Part shown: piece after piece, positions 9,082 to 18,202 of the stretch | Layout: the number at the start of each line of letters is the position of its first letter | Position numbering within the stretch: the first letter of the stretch is position 1 | Origin: Natronococcus occultus SP4 | Lineage (GTDB): Archaea; Halobacteriota; Halobacteria; Halobacteriales; Natrialbaceae | DNA length: 64,000 bases | NCBI RefSeq assembly: GCF_000328685.1 | Contig: NC_019974.1 | Span: 797,001-861,000 of the forward strand | Reading direction: 5' to 3' | Translations under genes and position numbers: made by a program | The notes under the pieces: model-generated | Told to the model about the DNA's origin: nothing | What the model saw: only the letters and a program-made list of their open reading frames with translations | Database searches by the model: none

Positions 9082-10302
9082 ATGAGCGCAGGAACGCAGG
9101 TACACGCCAATCTGACGGAGGAACAGGTACGCGAGATTTCCGACGAGCTGGAGGAGCCCGAGTGGCTGCTCGAGACCCGTCTCGAGGCCCTTGAGGCCCT
9201 CGACTCCCTCGAGATGCCCGACGTCATCCGAACGCCGGGTCGGGACTGGACGAACCTCCACGAGCTCGACTTCGAGTCGCTTGTCGATCCGCTGAACGCG
9301 GCGGAGAACAAAGACCAGGTCGGGCCCGACGAGGTCGAGGTCCTCCCCTGGAGCGAGGCCGTCCAGGAACACGAGGAGCTCATCGAGGAGCAGTTCGGCT
9401 CCGTCGTCGACCCCCAGGAGAACTACCTGACGGCGCTGTCGACGGCGCTGTTTAGCACCGGAACGGTCGTCTACGTCCCAGAGGGCGTCGACGCCGAGGA
9501 CGTCACGATCCGGACCGAGCAGAACTCCAGTTCGCTGTTCAACTACACACTCGTCGTCACCGAGGAGTCGTCCTCGGTCACGATCCTGGAGCGCCAGTCG
9601 ACCGGCGAGGAGCAGGACGAACAGTACTACAGCGGGATCGTCGAGGTCGTCGCCGGCGAGAACAGCAACGTCCAGTACGGCAGCCTCCAGAACCTCTCGG
9701 AAGAGGCGTACAACTTCGCCACCAAACGCGGCGACGCCGACACCTACGCGACGATCGACTGGATCGAGGTCAACTTCGGGACGCAGCTGACCAAGTCCGG
9801 CGTCTCGACGGAGCTCAACGGCGACGGCTCCGAGACCCAGATCGTCGGCGCCTTCTACGGCCACAACGATCAGCACTTCGACCTCGACGCGAAGGTCTGG
9901 CACAAGGCCGAGCACACGACCGCCGATCTGGTCACCCGCGGTGTCACCGACGATATCGCCCGCTCGGTCTACGAGGGCGTCCAGGACGTCGGCCGCGAGG
10001 CCTGGGACACAAGCTCCTACCAGCGCGAGAACACGCTGATGCTTAGCGACGAGAGCGAGGCCGACGCCTCGCCGAAGCTGATCATCAACAACCACGACAC
10101 CGAGGCCAGCCACTCGGCGACGGTCGGCCAGATCGACGAGGAGGAGCTGTTCTACATGATCTCCCGTGGCGTCAACCCGCGGGCCGCACGCAACATGCTC
10201 GTCGAAGGGTTCTTCGTCCCCGTCCTCGAGGAGATCGCGGTCGACGAGCTCCGCGAGGATCTCGAGGGACTGGTCGCCACCCGACTCCGACAGCGCGACT
10301 AG
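9082..10302 (+). CDS. sufD: Fe-S cluster assembly protein SufD
   Basis: A 406-aa paralogue of SufB that completes the SufBC2D complex. Family features are the beta-helix core, the histidine in NHDTEASHSATVGQID and the C-terminal FYMISRGVNPRAARNMLVEG. The chosen start (MSAGTQVHANL) follows the sufB stop by one base and has a purine-rich GGAGGGG about 15 bp before it. Upstream in-frame codons lie inside sufB and were not used. Confidence 0.96.
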   Translation: MSAGTQVHANLTEEQVREISDELEEPEWLLETRLEALEALDSLEMPDVIRTPGRDWTNLHELDFESLVDPLNAAENKDQVGPDEVEVLPWSEAVQEHEELIEEQFGSVVDPQENYLTALSTALFSTGTVVYVPEGVDAEDVTIRTEQNSSSLFNYTLVVTEESSSVTILERQSTGEEQDEQYYSGIVEVVAGENSNVQYGSLQNLSEEAYNFATKRGDADTYATIDWIEVNFGTQLTKSGVSTELNGDGSETQIVGAFYGHNDQHFDLDAKVWHKAEHTTADLVTRGVTDDIARSVYEGVQDVGREAWDTSSYQRENTLMLSDESEADASPKLIINNHDTEASHSATVGQIDEEELFYMISRGVNPRAARNMLVEGFFVPVLEEIAVDELREDLEGLVATRLRQRD

Positions 10303-10365
10303 CTCCGTCCGCGGTATCGTTCGTCTGACGAGCTTTTTTGTATCAAACCCCGCTACCGACGGGTG

Positions 10366-11136
10366 ATGCGTGAACTGTCCGTCGCGTTCGACGCCGATAC
10401 GCTCGCGACCCTCGAGCGGGAGCGACGGCAGCTCGGCTTCGAAAGCCGAAGCGCGTACGTTCGGTGGCTCGTCGGCCGCCGGGACGAGCTCGAGGACGGC
10501 GAACCCGGCCGCTCACTCTCCGCCGAGACCGAACGCGAGGACGGAGCCGACGTGACTGAACGCGGAGTCACGACCCGAGCGACCGAGTCCTCGTCGGCGA
10601 CGGAAACCGAACTCGAGACCCTCGAACCCGCGGCGTCACTCGTTCCGGATCGGGTCGTCCGCGTCTCCGAGGACGGGGTCGGCGCTGACGCTGCCGTCCT
10701 CGAGACCGTCCAGATCGATCGGCTCGACGCGTTCTCTCGGCGAGCGGTCGCACAGACTCGCGATCGCCTGGATCGCACCGTCGAGACGGGACTCTCCTAC
10801 CGATCGGCGACCGATCTCGACGGGGAGACGCCCGGCGCGGATCTCGTCGACCTGGAGTCGCTTTCGGTTCCGGGCCGTTCCGAGAACCGACGCGAGCAGC
10901 GACGGGCCGTCGCGGGTCGCGCCGTCGCCTTCCTGCGCGACGAGGGGCGGGCGAGGAAGGCAACGGTCGTCGAGGCGCTGTACGACGCCCACCCTGCGGG
11001 GTACGAGACGGCCGACGGCTGGTGGCGGTTTCTCAAGGGCGTCTTCGACCAGGTCGACGCGATCGAGGGCGGAGCTGGAAGCCGCGTCTGGCAGTACGCC
11101 GGCCGACCGAACGGAAAGATGCCTGAAGTTAAGTAG
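10366..11136 (+). CDS. Two-domain haloarchaeal protein with RHH/CopG-like N-terminus
   Basis: About 256 aa. Residues 1-45 (MRELSVAFDADTLATLERER then GFESRSAYVRWLVGRR) look like a ribbon-helix-helix or CopG-type segment. A long Asp/Glu/Ser/Thr-rich linker follows. The C-terminal domain of about 70 residues (AVAFLRDEGRARKATVVEAL, then GWWRFLKGVFDQVDAIEGG) resembles a helix-turn-helix module. A GTG codon directly before the ATG could also start it. DNA binding is inferred. It lies downstream of suf, but with its own 63-bp leader. Confidence 0.55.
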   Translation: MRELSVAFDADTLATLERERRQLGFESRSAYVRWLVGRRDELEDGEPGRSLSAETEREDGADVTERGVTTRATESSSATETELETLEPAASLVPDRVVRVSEDGVGADAAVLETVQIDRLDAFSRRAVAQTRDRLDRTVETGLSYRSATDLDGETPGADLVDLESLSVPGRSENRREQRRAVAGRAVAFLRDEGRARKATVVEALYDAHPAGYETADGWWRFLKGVFDQVDAIEGGAGSRVWQYAGRPNGKMPEVK

Positions 11137-11157
11137 CACGCTCACCCACGAACTGGT

Positions 11158-11652
11158 ATGAGTTTGGGACAGCGCGTCTCGAGCGACCACCAGCTCGCTC
11201 GGCTCCTCCAGATCGGCGTCGTTCTGGAGGAGGTAGTCGAGTCGCGCGCCGCCCACCACCTCGAGTCGCTGCCCGCCGACGAGCGCGAGGCGATCGACGA
11301 GGAGGTACGGGCGCTGCTCGCCGAGGCCGCCGAGGAGTCGGCCGAACACCGCGAGCGGCTCGAGGCGCTGGTCGACGATCTCGAGGCCGAAACCGTCGCC
11401 TACGAGGAGATCAACGCACTGGTCGACGCGCGATACGGGCCACCGGAGGACACCGATGGCGTGCTCTACGATCAGCTCTGTAACGAGGAGACCGCCTACA
11501 AGTTCTACGACGACCTGATCGAGGCGGTCGAGGCCTCGGACGCCGAGTTCGCCATCGACCGCGATCGGCTCCTCGAGACGCTGTACGGTATCCGCGAGGA
11601 GGAGCGGGAGGGGGTCGAAGAGGTAACCGAGATCATGGAGCGCAGAGCATGA
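11158..11652 (+). CDS. Ferritin/rubrerythrin-like four-helix protein
   Basis: A 164-aa all-helical acidic protein. Helices carry spaced Glu/His residues: LEEVVESRAAHHLESL, EESAEHRERLEALVDDL (an ExxxH arrangement), CNEETAYKFYDDLIEA and REEEREGVEEVTEIME. This pattern suggests a ferritin-like diiron fold as in rubrerythrins, but no rubredoxin domain is present. It lies 61 bp before a DtxR-type metal regulator, in the same direction, which supports a role in metal or oxidative-stress handling. Metal binding is inferred. Confidence 0.6.
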   Translation: MSLGQRVSSDHQLARLLQIGVVLEEVVESRAAHHLESLPADEREAIDEEVRALLAEAAEESAEHRERLEALVDDLEAETVAYEEINALVDARYGPPEDTDGVLYDQLCNEETAYKFYDDLIEAVEASDAEFAIDRDRLLETLYGIREEEREGVEEVTEIMERRA

Positions 11653-11713
11653 TCGGCGGCCGGAACGCGCGGCGACGCTCGGCGACCGACACTCACATCG
11701 ACGGAGGACCGCG

Positions 11714-12145
11714 ATGAACACTGCAGACCAGTATCTCAAGGCGATCTACCTCGCACAGCGCATCGACGACGGGCCGGCCTCGACCGGGACTCTCGCCGAT
11801 CTGCTCGAGGTCAGCCCCGCGAGCGTCAACGAGATGATCGGCAAACTCGAGAGCAGGGAGCTCGTCGAGCACGAGAAGTACAAGGGGGCCAGCCTCACCG
11901 ACGAGGGGCTCGAACGCGCCCACGACGCCCTGCAGACCTACTGTATCATCGAGCGGTTCCTCGCGAACGTCCTGGAGGTCGAGGAGTTTCGAGAGGAGGC
12001 CCACGCCCTCGAGGCAGTGATCGACGACACCGTCGCCGACCGGCTCGACACGATCATCGACCGTCCCGAGGAGTGTCCCGACTGTTTCGACCCCGAGGAA
12101 GACTGCTGTAAGTACCTCGAAGTCGGTCAGAGCCGCGCAGATTAG
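11714..12145 (+). CDS. sirR: DtxR/MntR-family metal-dependent transcriptional regulator
   Basis: A 143-aa regulator. The N-terminal winged helix is TADQYLKAIYLAQRIDDGPAS then TLADLLEVSPASVNEMIGKL. The dimerisation/metal-binding domain follows with ERFLANVLEV and HALEAVIDDTV. The C-terminus has a cysteine cluster (CPDCFDPEEDCC), which could be an extra metal site. Such proteins repress metal uptake or ferritin-type genes when Fe or Mn is bound. A GGAGG precedes the ATG by about 6 bp. It is probably co-transcribed with the ferritin-like gene upstream. The metal specificity is not determinable. Confidence 0.85.
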   Translation: MNTADQYLKAIYLAQRIDDGPASTGTLADLLEVSPASVNEMIGKLESRELVEHEKYKGASLTDEGLERAHDALQTYCIIERFLANVLEVEEFREEAHALEAVIDDTVADRLDTIIDRPEECPDCFDPEEDCCKYLEVGQSRAD

Positions 12146-12146
12146 C

Positions 12147-13919
12147 TCACTCTGAGCCGAACTCCACGTACCGGTGGCCGACGACCGCCGCACAGACGAG
12201 CGCGACGAGGACGGCCGCCGAGAGCTCGATCGGTAGCGACCACGTCTCGCCGTCCCAGTCGTCCTCGAAGACAGCGGCGTAGTAGCTCGCCGCCTCCGAG
12301 CCGTGGATGGCGAGCAACACCTCGCGATTGTTCCGCAGCGAGTTCTCGGTCCAGTTGGCGCTGCCGACGACGGCGATCTCGCGGTCGACGACGATCCCCT
12401 TCGCGTGGATCTTCTCGAAGGCGTCGGTGTCGTCGACGAGTTCGACGTCGAGCGACAGCTCCTCCTCGTCGGCCGTGCGCTCGAGCTCCCGAGCCAGCGC
12501 CTCGTGGTCGTCCTCGACGTACCAGCTCGAATCGACCAGGATCCGCACGTCGACGCCCCGGCGCGCTGCCTCGACGGTCGCCTCGAGCAGACCGACGTCG
12601 TCGGCGATGCTGGCCTGCTTGATCAGGAGCTCGTCGTCGGCCCCGTCGATCAGATCCCGGAGCCGCGGCTCGGCGTTCTCCGGTGCGAGCAGTAACTCGA
12701 CCGCCTCGATCGGGACCGTCTCCGGCTCGTGGCTCGTCGGAAACTCCTGTGGCGGCGCCCCGTCGTCCTCGACGAACGAGGCGTTCTCCCGGAAGCTCGA
12801 CCCCGATACCGTATCCCGGCCGTCGAAATCGGTACGGAAGACGGCGGCCAGCTCGGCGGCGAGATCGGCGTCCTCGACGTGGACGCCCCAGCCGCGGCTC
12901 GACTCGCCGCCGATCCCGGCGGGTTTCCAGTTCTCGGTCGTGACGAGGACGTCGTCGTCCGCGACCGCGTACTTCGGGTGGTGGAACCGGTACCGCGCGC
13001 CCTCGCCGCCGAGGACCCTGACGTCGACGCCGCCGCGGTCGAGCTCGGCGAGGACGTCCTCGGTCGTCGACGGGACGCCGCCGACGGGGCCCGACTCCAA
13101 CACGACGTTTACCTCGACGCCCCGTTCGGCGGCCGCGACGAGGTCGGCGGCGATCGCCTCGTCGGTAATCGTGTACCCCGCAAGCAGGAGCCGCTCGTCG
13201 GCCCCGCGGATCGTTTCTCGCGGCAGATCGGGGCTGTCGGGGAGGACGAACGGAGTGGCGTCGTCGACGTCGGCGGTTGCGACCGGACGACAGGTCGCGC
13301 CGCGGGGCCACCACTCGCCTCGGACGGGGGCGTCGGCGGTGCCGTGCTCGTCGTCCGGGGTGCGGTACCAGCGTTCGGCCGTCGAGGCGCGATCGTACGC
13401 CACGGCGTCGACCACCCCGTTGCCGTCCCGGAGCTCGAGTTCGTCGCCGTCGGCGGCGAGCCGAACCGTTCCCTCGAGTTCGAGGACGGGATCGTCGGTT
13501 AGCTCGCGGGTTTCCTCGGGGGCGGTCGTGAGGGCGACCCGACCGGAGACCGTCTCGTTCGGGAGGGCGGCGGTGGTGTGGCCGTCGGTGAGCGAGAGGT
13601 TCCCGAGGTCCGTGGCCGTGGACGTCTCGAGGACGAGGTACTCGCCGACGTTCCCGTAGGTGGTCGGGTTCGGGTACAGTTCGACGATCCGGGGTCGGGA
13701 TCCGACGTCGGGGTCACGGTCCCCAACCGAGCCGTTCGGAATCGGGCAGGCGAGGTCGGCGTCGACCCCGTCGGACGGCTGCGTGTGTTCTCCGTGAGAA
13801 TCAGCGACGCCCGGCTCGGGGGCCGCGCCGGCGCCGAACGCCGTCGCGAGCGGAAGCCCGAGGCCGGCAACGAGCACCAGCGTCGCGGCAAGTGCGAGCG
13901 CGACTCGTCGACGGACCAT
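12147..13919 (-). CDS. Exported phospholipase D-like protein with N-terminal lamin-tail-like domain
   Basis: A 590-aa protein with a signal peptide (VALALAATLVLVAGLGLPL), a beta-rich LTD-like domain around residues 76-175 (RIVELYPNPT, GEYLVLET), and two phosphodiesterase halves. The HKD motifs are HPKYAVAD (about 314-321) and HAKGIVVD with SANW (about 505-522). A C-terminal TM helix (ELSAAVLVALVCAAVVGHRY) probably anchors it on the outer face. PLD enzymes hydrolyse phosphodiesters of lipids or DNA, and the substrate here is unknown. The stop abuts the convergent regulator gene. Confidence 0.82.
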   Translation of the reverse strand: MVRRRVALALAATLVLVAGLGLPLATAFGAGAAPEPGVADSHGEHTQPSDGVDADLACPIPNGSVGDRDPDVGSRPRIVELYPNPTTYGNVGEYLVLETSTATDLGNLSLTDGHTTAALPNETVSGRVALTTAPEETRELTDDPVLELEGTVRLAADGDELELRDGNGVVDAVAYDRASTAERWYRTPDDEHGTADAPVRGEWWPRGATCRPVATADVDDATPFVLPDSPDLPRETIRGADERLLLAGYTITDEAIAADLVAAAERGVEVNVVLESGPVGGVPSTTEDVLAELDRGGVDVRVLGGEGARYRFHHPKYAVADDDVLVTTENWKPAGIGGESSRGWGVHVEDADLAAELAAVFRTDFDGRDTVSGSSFRENASFVEDDGAPPQEFPTSHEPETVPIEAVELLLAPENAEPRLRDLIDGADDELLIKQASIADDVGLLEATVEAARRGVDVRILVDSSWYVEDDHEALARELERTADEEELSLDVELVDDTDAFEKIHAKGIVVDREIAVVGSANWTENSLRNNREVLLAIHGSEAASYYAAVFEDDWDGETWSLPIELSAAVLVALVCAAVVGHRYVEFGSE

Positions 13920-13952
13920 CGGTCCGTCTGGCCGCGGCTTCGTACCTAAAGG

Positions 13953-15398
13953 TCAGGCTGCGGGCTCGAGATCGGCGCGCTCGGCCTCGGCCTGGACGAG
14001 GTAGGCGCGGTCGTCGGCGTAGTCGGCGACGACCTCGAGGGCCTCCGCCGTGCTGATCTGGTTGAGTGCCCAGGCGGCGCTGGCCCGGACGCGGTCGGCG
14101 TCGTCGTCCTCGAGGACGTCGGCCAGGGGCTCGATGGCTCGGGTGTCACCGATTAGCCCGAGCGCGCGGGCGGCGTTGCTGCGGACCGTCGGGTCGTCGT
14201 TGGTGGCAAGCTCCTCGGCGATCGGTTGGACGGCGTCCTCGGCGCCGATCTCGCCCAGCGCCCTGAACGCGGGGCGCTGGAGCTGGACGTTCGAGTCGAC
14301 GTAGTCGAGCAGCGTGTCGACGACCTGCTCGTCGTCGACGCCGATCTTCCCGAGGATGCTCATCGCCGTCGTATCCCGGCGGTTTGCCTTCTGGACCATC
14401 GGCTCGATCGCTTCCTCGGGACCCATCCGCTCTAGGGACTCCAGGCAGTGTTCCTCCATGAACTCCGAGCCAAGCGAGTCCAGCGCGAGCAGGATCATTT
14501 CGACGTTCCCGCGCTTCTCGTGGACCTTCAGGGCGTGCCACTCCGGCGGGAAGTCCTTGACGTGATCGAGCACGTCGTAAAAGCCCTCGCGGCGGAGCTG
14601 CTCGCGGACCTTCAGATCGGTCCACTCGGTGGCGTCGTCGACGTCGCTCTCGAACTCGTCAGTCGCCTCGAGCAGGGCGGCGATCGTCCCGGCGTCCTCG
14701 TCGGGGTCGAGGTCGGCGGCCTCGACGGCGTCGGTGACCTCCTCGAGCGTCGCCGCGAGCCGTTCGGGGACGCCTTCGTCCTCGTCGAGGACGTCCTCGC
14801 GGAGTTCGGCGCACTCGGTTGGCTCCAGGTCCTCGGGAGCCGTGACGGAGGCGCCGAGGAGGTCGTTCGTCTCCCCGAGGAAGTCGTCGACGGCGTCGAT
14901 CAATTCCTCCTCGCCCTCGATCGTCCAGCGGGTGCCCGTGATCGTGCCGCTGACGCCCTCGATCTCGCCGATCACGTCCTCGGCGTAGGGGCCGCGTTGG
15001 TCCTCAAGGTCGTCCTCCAGCTCCTCGAGGTCGCTTTCGATCTCGTCGTAGCGGTCCTGGAGCTCCTCTTCGGGGTAGACGACGTCTTCCTCGTCATCCT
15101 CGTCGTCTTCCTCGTCTTCGGGAGGGTCGGGGATCTCGAGCCCCTCGAGCTCCTCGCGGAACGCCTTGAGCTTCGGCTCGACCTCGTCGAGATCGTCCTC
15201 GGTCTCGGCAGCCTCGAGCTCGGCATCGAACTCCTCGATCTGGGTCTCGAAGGCGTCGAGCTGGCCGCGGATCGCCTCGAGCTCGTTTGCGTCCTCGTCC
15301 AGGTCTGGCTCGTCTTCCGCTTCGACCTCGTTGGCAGCCTCCCGCTCGTCCGGCTCGTCGGCCGGCTCCTCGTCACCGTTCGCTTCGTCCTCGCTCAT
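13953..15398 (-). CDS. HEAT-repeat protein with acidic coiled-coil N-terminus
   Basis: About 481 aa, starting MSEDEANGDEEPADEPDE. Residues 1-150 are extremely acidic and coiled-coil-prone. The C-terminal 230 residues contain about five HEAT/PBS-lyase-type repeats, such as QRPAFRALGEIGAEDAVQPI, VRSNAARALGLIGDTRAI and VRASAAWALNQISTAEAL. HEAT arrays are protein-interaction scaffolds. No enzymatic domain is seen. An alternative start at 15419 adds seven residues. The cellular partner is unknown. Confidence 0.8.
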   Translation of the reverse strand: MSEDEANGDEEPADEPDEREAANEVEAEDEPDLDEDANELEAIRGQLDAFETQIEEFDAELEAAETEDDLDEVEPKLKAFREELEGLEIPDPPEDEEDDEDDEEDVVYPEEELQDRYDEIESDLEELEDDLEDQRGPYAEDVIGEIEGVSGTITGTRWTIEGEEELIDAVDDFLGETNDLLGASVTAPEDLEPTECAELREDVLDEDEGVPERLAATLEEVTDAVEAADLDPDEDAGTIAALLEATDEFESDVDDATEWTDLKVREQLRREGFYDVLDHVKDFPPEWHALKVHEKRGNVEMILLALDSLGSEFMEEHCLESLERMGPEEAIEPMVQKANRRDTTAMSILGKIGVDDEQVVDTLLDYVDSNVQLQRPAFRALGEIGAEDAVQPIAEELATNDDPTVRSNAARALGLIGDTRAIEPLADVLEDDDADRVRASAAWALNQISTAEALEVVADYADDRAYLVQAEAERADLEPAA

Positions 15399-15464
15399 GG
15401 AATCACCCGGGGACGACACCGACGCGTGACTTCGTTCATACGTACTGATCGTGTCAGCACGTTC

Positions 15465-16196
15465 CTAAGCGTTTCCATGCAGGTCGGTTTCGGTCCGTCT
15501 GGGCTCGGGCCGCCAGTAGAGCCACGGGCTCAGCGTCATGTACGCGATTCCAAGCGTCAACAGGGCGTAGGGAAACGTTCGGCCCGCAGCCGTCGGGACG
15601 AGGATCGCGAGCGCGTGAACGACGCCCATGATGGCAGCGTCTCGAGCGAGCAGGTCGGGGTACCGGATCGGTGAGACCATCAGGTAGGTGAACGCAGCCG
15701 TGACCGCCAGGATGAGGACGGGGATCCCGGCGGGATCGCCGGCGAGGATCGCGGCGCCGATGATCGTCGCGGCCAGCGTCGTCTGAACGCCCTCGGTGTA
15801 GCTGCCGGTCGTGTCGTAGGCCGTGTACAGCCCCAGCCGGGTGACCGCCATCGCGACGAACAGCGCACAGATCGCGGTGACGACGAGCAGCTCGGCGGTG
15901 ACGGCCTCGAAGCCGATCCCGAGCCCGTCGGTGACGACGACGAACGCGAGGACGGCGGGGGCGACCGAGAAGGAGGCGACGTCGGCAAGCGAGTCGAGGT
16001 ACGGGCCCGCCTCGGTGCCGCCGTAGCGACGCGCGAGCAGGCCGTCGAGTCCGTCGGCGATCGCCGCTAGCAAGATCAGTCGTGCGGCGAGTTCGATGTC
16101 GACGAACGCGACGACGATCGCGACGAAGCCAAGCGTCGCGTTGGCGATCGTCACCGCGTCCGCGATACCCAGTCGTCCGACGAACCGCGGAAGCAT
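15465..16196 (-). CDS. pssA: Archaetidylserine synthase (CDP-alcohol phosphatidyltransferase)
   Basis: A 243-aa integral membrane enzyme that transfers serine to CDP-archaeol. The CDP-alcohol phosphotransferase signature DG(x2)AR(x8)G(x3)D is visible as DGLLARR, then GTEAGPYLDSLAD. About seven to eight TM helices follow. In haloarchaea this enzyme is associated with the archaeosortase lipid-anchoring pathway. The start MLPRFVGRLGIADAVT was chosen because homologues begin at this point. The open frame continues further upstream in both composition and reading, but without family similarity. Confidence 0.88.
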   Translation of the reverse strand: MLPRFVGRLGIADAVTIANATLGFVAIVVAFVDIELAARLILLAAIADGLDGLLARRYGGTEAGPYLDSLADVASFSVAPAVLAFVVVTDGLGIGFEAVTAELLVVTAICALFVAMAVTRLGLYTAYDTTGSYTEGVQTTLAATIIGAAILAGDPAGIPVLILAVTAAFTYLMVSPIRYPDLLARDAAIMGVVHALAILVPTAAGRTFPYALLTLGIAYMTLSPWLYWRPEPRRTETDLHGNA

Positions 16197-16383
16197 ACGT
16201 TCGATACGGGAGGCCGATACCTTACGTGTTTTCGTTTCGGCGGAATACTCGCTGATTCGAAGTGGCGAGTGTCCGCCCCCGTCGACTCCGACGTCCTCGA
16301 TTCGAACGTCGTCGATGGGAGCTCCGCGGTTCGCGAACGTGTTCGCCATTGAGCCGCCCCGTTCGAGAATCGAACCGGGGCCG

Positions 16384-16389
16384 TTATAC
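16384..16389 (+). promoter_or_regulatory. TATA box of the cupredoxin gene
   Basis: The sequence ttatac lies 24-29 bp before the ATG at 16413, which fits a leaderless transcript. Confidence 0.5.
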
Positions 16390-16412
16390 CGCGACCGTCC
16401 CAAGGCTCGCGC

Positions 16413-16859
16413 ATGAACCGGCGCGTCTACCTCGCCGCCGTCGGAACCGGTGCCGCGGCCGGGCTGGCCGGCTGTACGTCCGTCCTCAGCGTATTCGACG
16501 ATGACGACGACGGCCCGTGTGCCGGCGAGGACTGTGACATCGGCATGAGCCGCAACGAGTTCCTTCCCGAGACCTACGAGGCCAGCGTCGGCGAGACCGT
16601 CGTCTGGAAAAACACCAGCGGCGCCGACCACACCGTCACCGCCCTCGAGAATCAGATCCCCGAGGAGGCCGAGTACTTCGCCAGCGGCGGCTACGACGAC
16701 GAGGAGACGGCGATCGACGCCTGGCACGAGTACCGCGGCGGTCGGCTCGGTACCCGCGACACCTACGAACACACCTTCGAGGTACCCGGCACCTACACCT
16801 ACATCTGCGAACCCCACGTTAAGGGCGGGATGATCGGCGAGGTCGTCGTCGTGGAGTAG
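16413..16859 (+). CDS. Halocyanin-like cupredoxin lipoprotein
   Basis: A 148-aa exported blue-copper electron carrier. The N-terminus MNRRVYLAAVGTGAAAG is followed by LAGCTS, a lipobox whose Cys would be lipidated. Copper ligands of the plastocyanin type are visible: His in GADHTVTA, then Cys, His and Met in YICEPHVKGGM. It probably shuttles electrons at the outer face of the membrane. It is divergent from pssA, with 216 bp between the two start codons. Confidence 0.9.
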   Translation: MNRRVYLAAVGTGAAAGLAGCTSVLSVFDDDDDGPCAGEDCDIGMSRNEFLPETYEASVGETVVWKNTSGADHTVTALENQIPEEAEYFASGGYDDEETAIDAWHEYRGGRLGTRDTYEHTFEVPGTYTYICEPHVKGGMIGEVVVVE

Positions 16860-16928
16860 TCCCGGTTCCGTTCGCGGGACCGATCTTTCGTCGGGAGTGT
16901 TTTGCGCGAGCCGTTCCTCGAGTCGTCC

Positions 16929-17516
16929 ATGAACGTCCGACAGGTCGTTCCGAAGGACGCGATTCCCAGCATCGACGCGCCGACGTTCGGCCCGGACCAC
17001 GCCGGCGAGCCCGACGGCGAGGTGATCGTCCTCGAGGGGTCTCGGCCGAAAGCGTACCCGCTTCGCATCCTTCCCTATCACGAGATCGTCAACGATACGA
17101 TCGCCGACTACTTCGACGGCGAGGGGTTCGGACTCGCGGCCCACCGCGGTACGGACGGCGAGCGGTCGTGGGATCGTGAGGACCTCGATCCCAAGACGGT
17201 CGTCCTCGGCGTGGCGTTCGAGGACGAGGCGCTCGGATTCCCCCTGCCCCGAGTCGAGGACGACGGCGGCGTCGTCCACGAGACCGTCGGCGGGACTGAC
17301 ATCGTCGTCCTCGCGACCGACGACGGCGTCCACGCCTTCGAGAACCCGGGCTACGAGTTCGAGCGAACCGACGACGGACAGGTTCGAGCCGACGGGACGA
17401 CGTGGGACGGCGTGACGGGCGCCGCGGCGGACGGACGCGAACTCGACCGAGTGCCGGCGCGGCGGCTCTTCGCGTTCGCCTGGCGGGACGATCACGGCGC
17501 CGACGCCTTCTACTGA
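16929..17516 (+). CDS. DUF3179 family protein, internally shortened
   Basis: A 195-aa protein with the DUF3179 landmarks AYPLRILPYHEIVNDTI near residue 38 and the C-terminal block GFPLPRV, then VVLATDDGVHAFE. Full-length members have, directly after the HEIVND segment, a conserved CPLC-type motif and about 80-100 more residues. Here that segment is absent: NDTI runs straight into ADYFDGEGFGLAAHRG at about base 17,100. The frame is intact across the junction. The function of the family is unknown. The start was chosen at MNVRQVVPKDAIPS. Confidence 0.75.
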   Translation: MNVRQVVPKDAIPSIDAPTFGPDHAGEPDGEVIVLEGSRPKAYPLRILPYHEIVNDTIADYFDGEGFGLAAHRGTDGERSWDREDLDPKTVVLGVAFEDEALGFPLPRVEDDGGVVHETVGGTDIVVLATDDGVHAFENPGYEFERTDDGQVRADGTTWDGVTGAAADGRELDRVPARRLFAFAWRDDHGADAFY

Positions 17517-17560
17517 AAAATCGAGAGGTTTCGAGCCGCGAACCGCGGTCGACGGCTGCG

Positions 17561-18202
17561 TTACTCGTCGGTCGCGACGTCTTCCTCGTCGACGTCGACG
17601 GAGGTCGCTTCCTCTTCGGCGACTTCCTCGGGGTAGGCCTCGAGGGTCGTCTTCTGGATCTCGACGCGGCGCAGCGGGTAGATCGTCTTGGCCTCACCGT
17701 AGATCGCCGAGGAGAGCCGTCCCTCGACGATGCTGTCGATGAGCTCCTCGAAGGTCCGCTCGGCGGCGGCCTCCTCGATCATCTGGACCATCTGTTCGCG
17801 GATGGCCTTCTCCTGGCTCGCGTCGGCCTTTTTCGTCGTGAAGGCGACGGGCTGGACCTGGACGCGGTAGTCGTCGGTCGTCAGGATGGTGACGTAGGCC
17901 TCGATCTTCGAGGCACCGCGACGGACCAGCGAGCGCAGGTAGTCACGGGTCAGGGCGTGTTCCTGGAACTCCGTGTACGCCGCGTCGCTGCCGACGTCGG
18001 TGATCTTGAAGGTCAGCTTCGTGTTGTTCTCGCTGGCGTTGTCGGTCAGCTCGCCGAGCGTCGTCTCGATGGTTCGGTCGTAGACCTTTTCCGGTTCGTC
18101 AGCGGGGGTTTCACCGAGCTCCTTGCGGTCGAACTGCTCGGGAGCGTGGATGGTGTACCACCGCTTTTCCTGTTTCGCGCGTGAAACTGAACGTTCACTC
18201 AT
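17561..18202 (-). CDS. rps3ae: Small ribosomal subunit protein eS1 (S3Ae)
   Basis: A 213-aa ribosomal protein of the 30S subunit beginning MSERSVSRAKQEKRWYTI, with the family segments LGELTDNASENNTKLTFKI and YPLRRVEIQKT. The C-terminal tail is acidic (VDVDEEDVATDE), typical of haloarchaea. Its start overlaps the stop of the Pcc1 gene by 4 bp. It is the last gene of the uS15, DHH, Pcc1, eS1 cluster. Confidence 0.96.
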   Translation of the reverse strand: MSERSVSRAKQEKRWYTIHAPEQFDRKELGETPADEPEKVYDRTIETTLGELTDNASENNTKLTFKITDVGSDAAYTEFQEHALTRDYLRSLVRRGASKIEAYVTILTTDDYRVQVQPVAFTTKKADASQEKAIREQMVQMIEEAAAERTFEELIDSIVEGRLSSAIYGEAKTIYPLRRVEIQKTTLEAYPEEVAEEEATSVDVDEEDVATDE

